A DNA stretch of 64,000 nt from Micromonospora terminaliae. GTDB lineage: Bacteria > Actinomycetota > Actinomycetes > Mycobacteriales > Micromonosporaceae. Made by a program: the position numbers and the translations under genes. The stretch spans positions 5,598,001 to 5,662,000 of the forward strand of contig NZ_CP045309.1 in the NCBI RefSeq assembly GCF_009671205.1. Direction: 5' to 3'. Positions 63,777-64,000 of the stretch are shown piece by piece (the first letter of the stretch is position 1; the number at the start of each line of letters is the position of its first letter). A model generated the notes under the pieces. The model was not told where the DNA came from. It searched no databases and saw nothing but the letters and a program-made list of their open reading frames with translations.

Positions 63777-64000
63777 GTGGAGCTGCTGACGATCGGGGCG
63801 TTCGCCCGCGCGGCGCGCCTGACGCCGAAGGCGCTGCGGCTCTACGACGAGCTGGGGCTGCTGCCACCGGCCGCCGTCGACCCGCACTCGGGCTACCGGT
63901 ACTACGCGCCGGCCCAGCTCGACCGGGCCCGGCTGATCGCCGCGCTGCGCCGGGCCGGGATGCCGCTGGCCGAGATCCAGGCCGTCTGCGGCCTGCCGCC
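63777..64000 (+). CDS. MerR-family regulator, 3' truncated by window edge
   Basis: The visible 74 residues contain a complete MerR helix-turn-helix: [39 protein letters not shown] and [20 protein letters not shown]. The GTG at 63777 follows GAGGAGGAT; an ATG at 63769 is in another frame. Typical actinobacterial versions carry a GyrI-like effector domain, which would lie beyond the window. Confidence 0.9.
   Translation, partial: MELLTIGAFARAARLTPKALRLYDELGLLPPAAVDPHSGYRYYAPAQLDRARLIAALRRAGMPLAEIQAVCGLP

Overview
The window is GC-rich actinobacterial chromosome, with many GTG starts, strong G/C bias at codon third positions and short intergenic gaps. The family content (XRE-DUF5753/DUF397 pairs, AfsR-type regulators, PASTA proteins, class E sortase, long-stem terminators) suggests Micromonosporaceae, probably Micromonospora or a close relative. 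That placement is inference from gene content only.

Layout. 0-2.6 kb: the 3' part of an acyl-CoA carboxylase beta gene and an acyl-CoA dehydrogenase. 2.7-17.7 kb: mixed genes, namely an XRE/NB-ARC/TPR regulator, a divergent MarR/YceI pair, glutamate-cysteine ligase, membrane proteins, two kinase-less PASTA proteins, an XRE-DUF5753/DUF397 pair and a secreted subtilisin-like protease. 17.8-19.9 kb: a WecG/TagA-type glycosyltransferase translationally coupled to a sugar-nucleotide epimerase, then tRNA-Leu(CAG). 20.1-32.8 kb: the conserved cell-wall and division cluster fhaA-fhaB-pstP-rodA-pbpA-pknA-pknB, facing a class II glutamine amidotransferase, a small membrane protein, a class E sortase, a DUF881 protein and divergent crgA. 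Gene content and the adjacent tRNA-Leu match the origin-proximal locus of Mycobacterium tuberculosis.

33-37.7 kb: an EtfD-like iron-sulfur membrane oxidoreductase and a pair of CNNM/HlyC-type transporters. 37.8-42.3 kb: cell-wall hydrolases, with two NlpC/P60 paralogues flanking an N-acetylmuramoyl-L-alanine amidase. One paralogue has a clear c-di-AMP (ydaO/yuaA) riboswitch; the other has a different structured leader. 42.4-44.7 kb: dcd, a PPOX-fold protein and a secreted M43 metalloprotease.

44.9-51.1 kb is accessory. An intact tRNA-Gly(CCC) is followed 1.1 kb later by a copy of its 3' end, with matching 20-bp arm-like repeats just inside. This looks like the footprint of a small integrative element that now carries one TPR gene. 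Beyond it lie many small orphan genes (YCII, RraB-like, alpha/beta hydrolase, several unknowns) and gene remnants.

51.2-57 kb: an AfsR-type regulator convergent with a DrrAB-type ABC exporter and a DUF4097 protein. 57-64 kb: a frameshifted pseudogene, GNAT, aldo/keto reductase, glyoxalase-fold and DUF1801 genes, a divergent LysR regulator with a perfect 8-bp inverted repeat, NUDIX hydrolase, a membrane protein with PadR regulator, and the start of a MerR regulator.

The strongest unexplained signals are: a recurring T-x-x-(L/I/M)-P motif in cytoplasmic tails of envelope proteins near the Ser/Thr kinase system (a possible phosphothreonine/FHA docking code); the tRNA-Gly element; the uncharacterised leader of the first NlpC/P60 gene; and several inverted-repeat operators.
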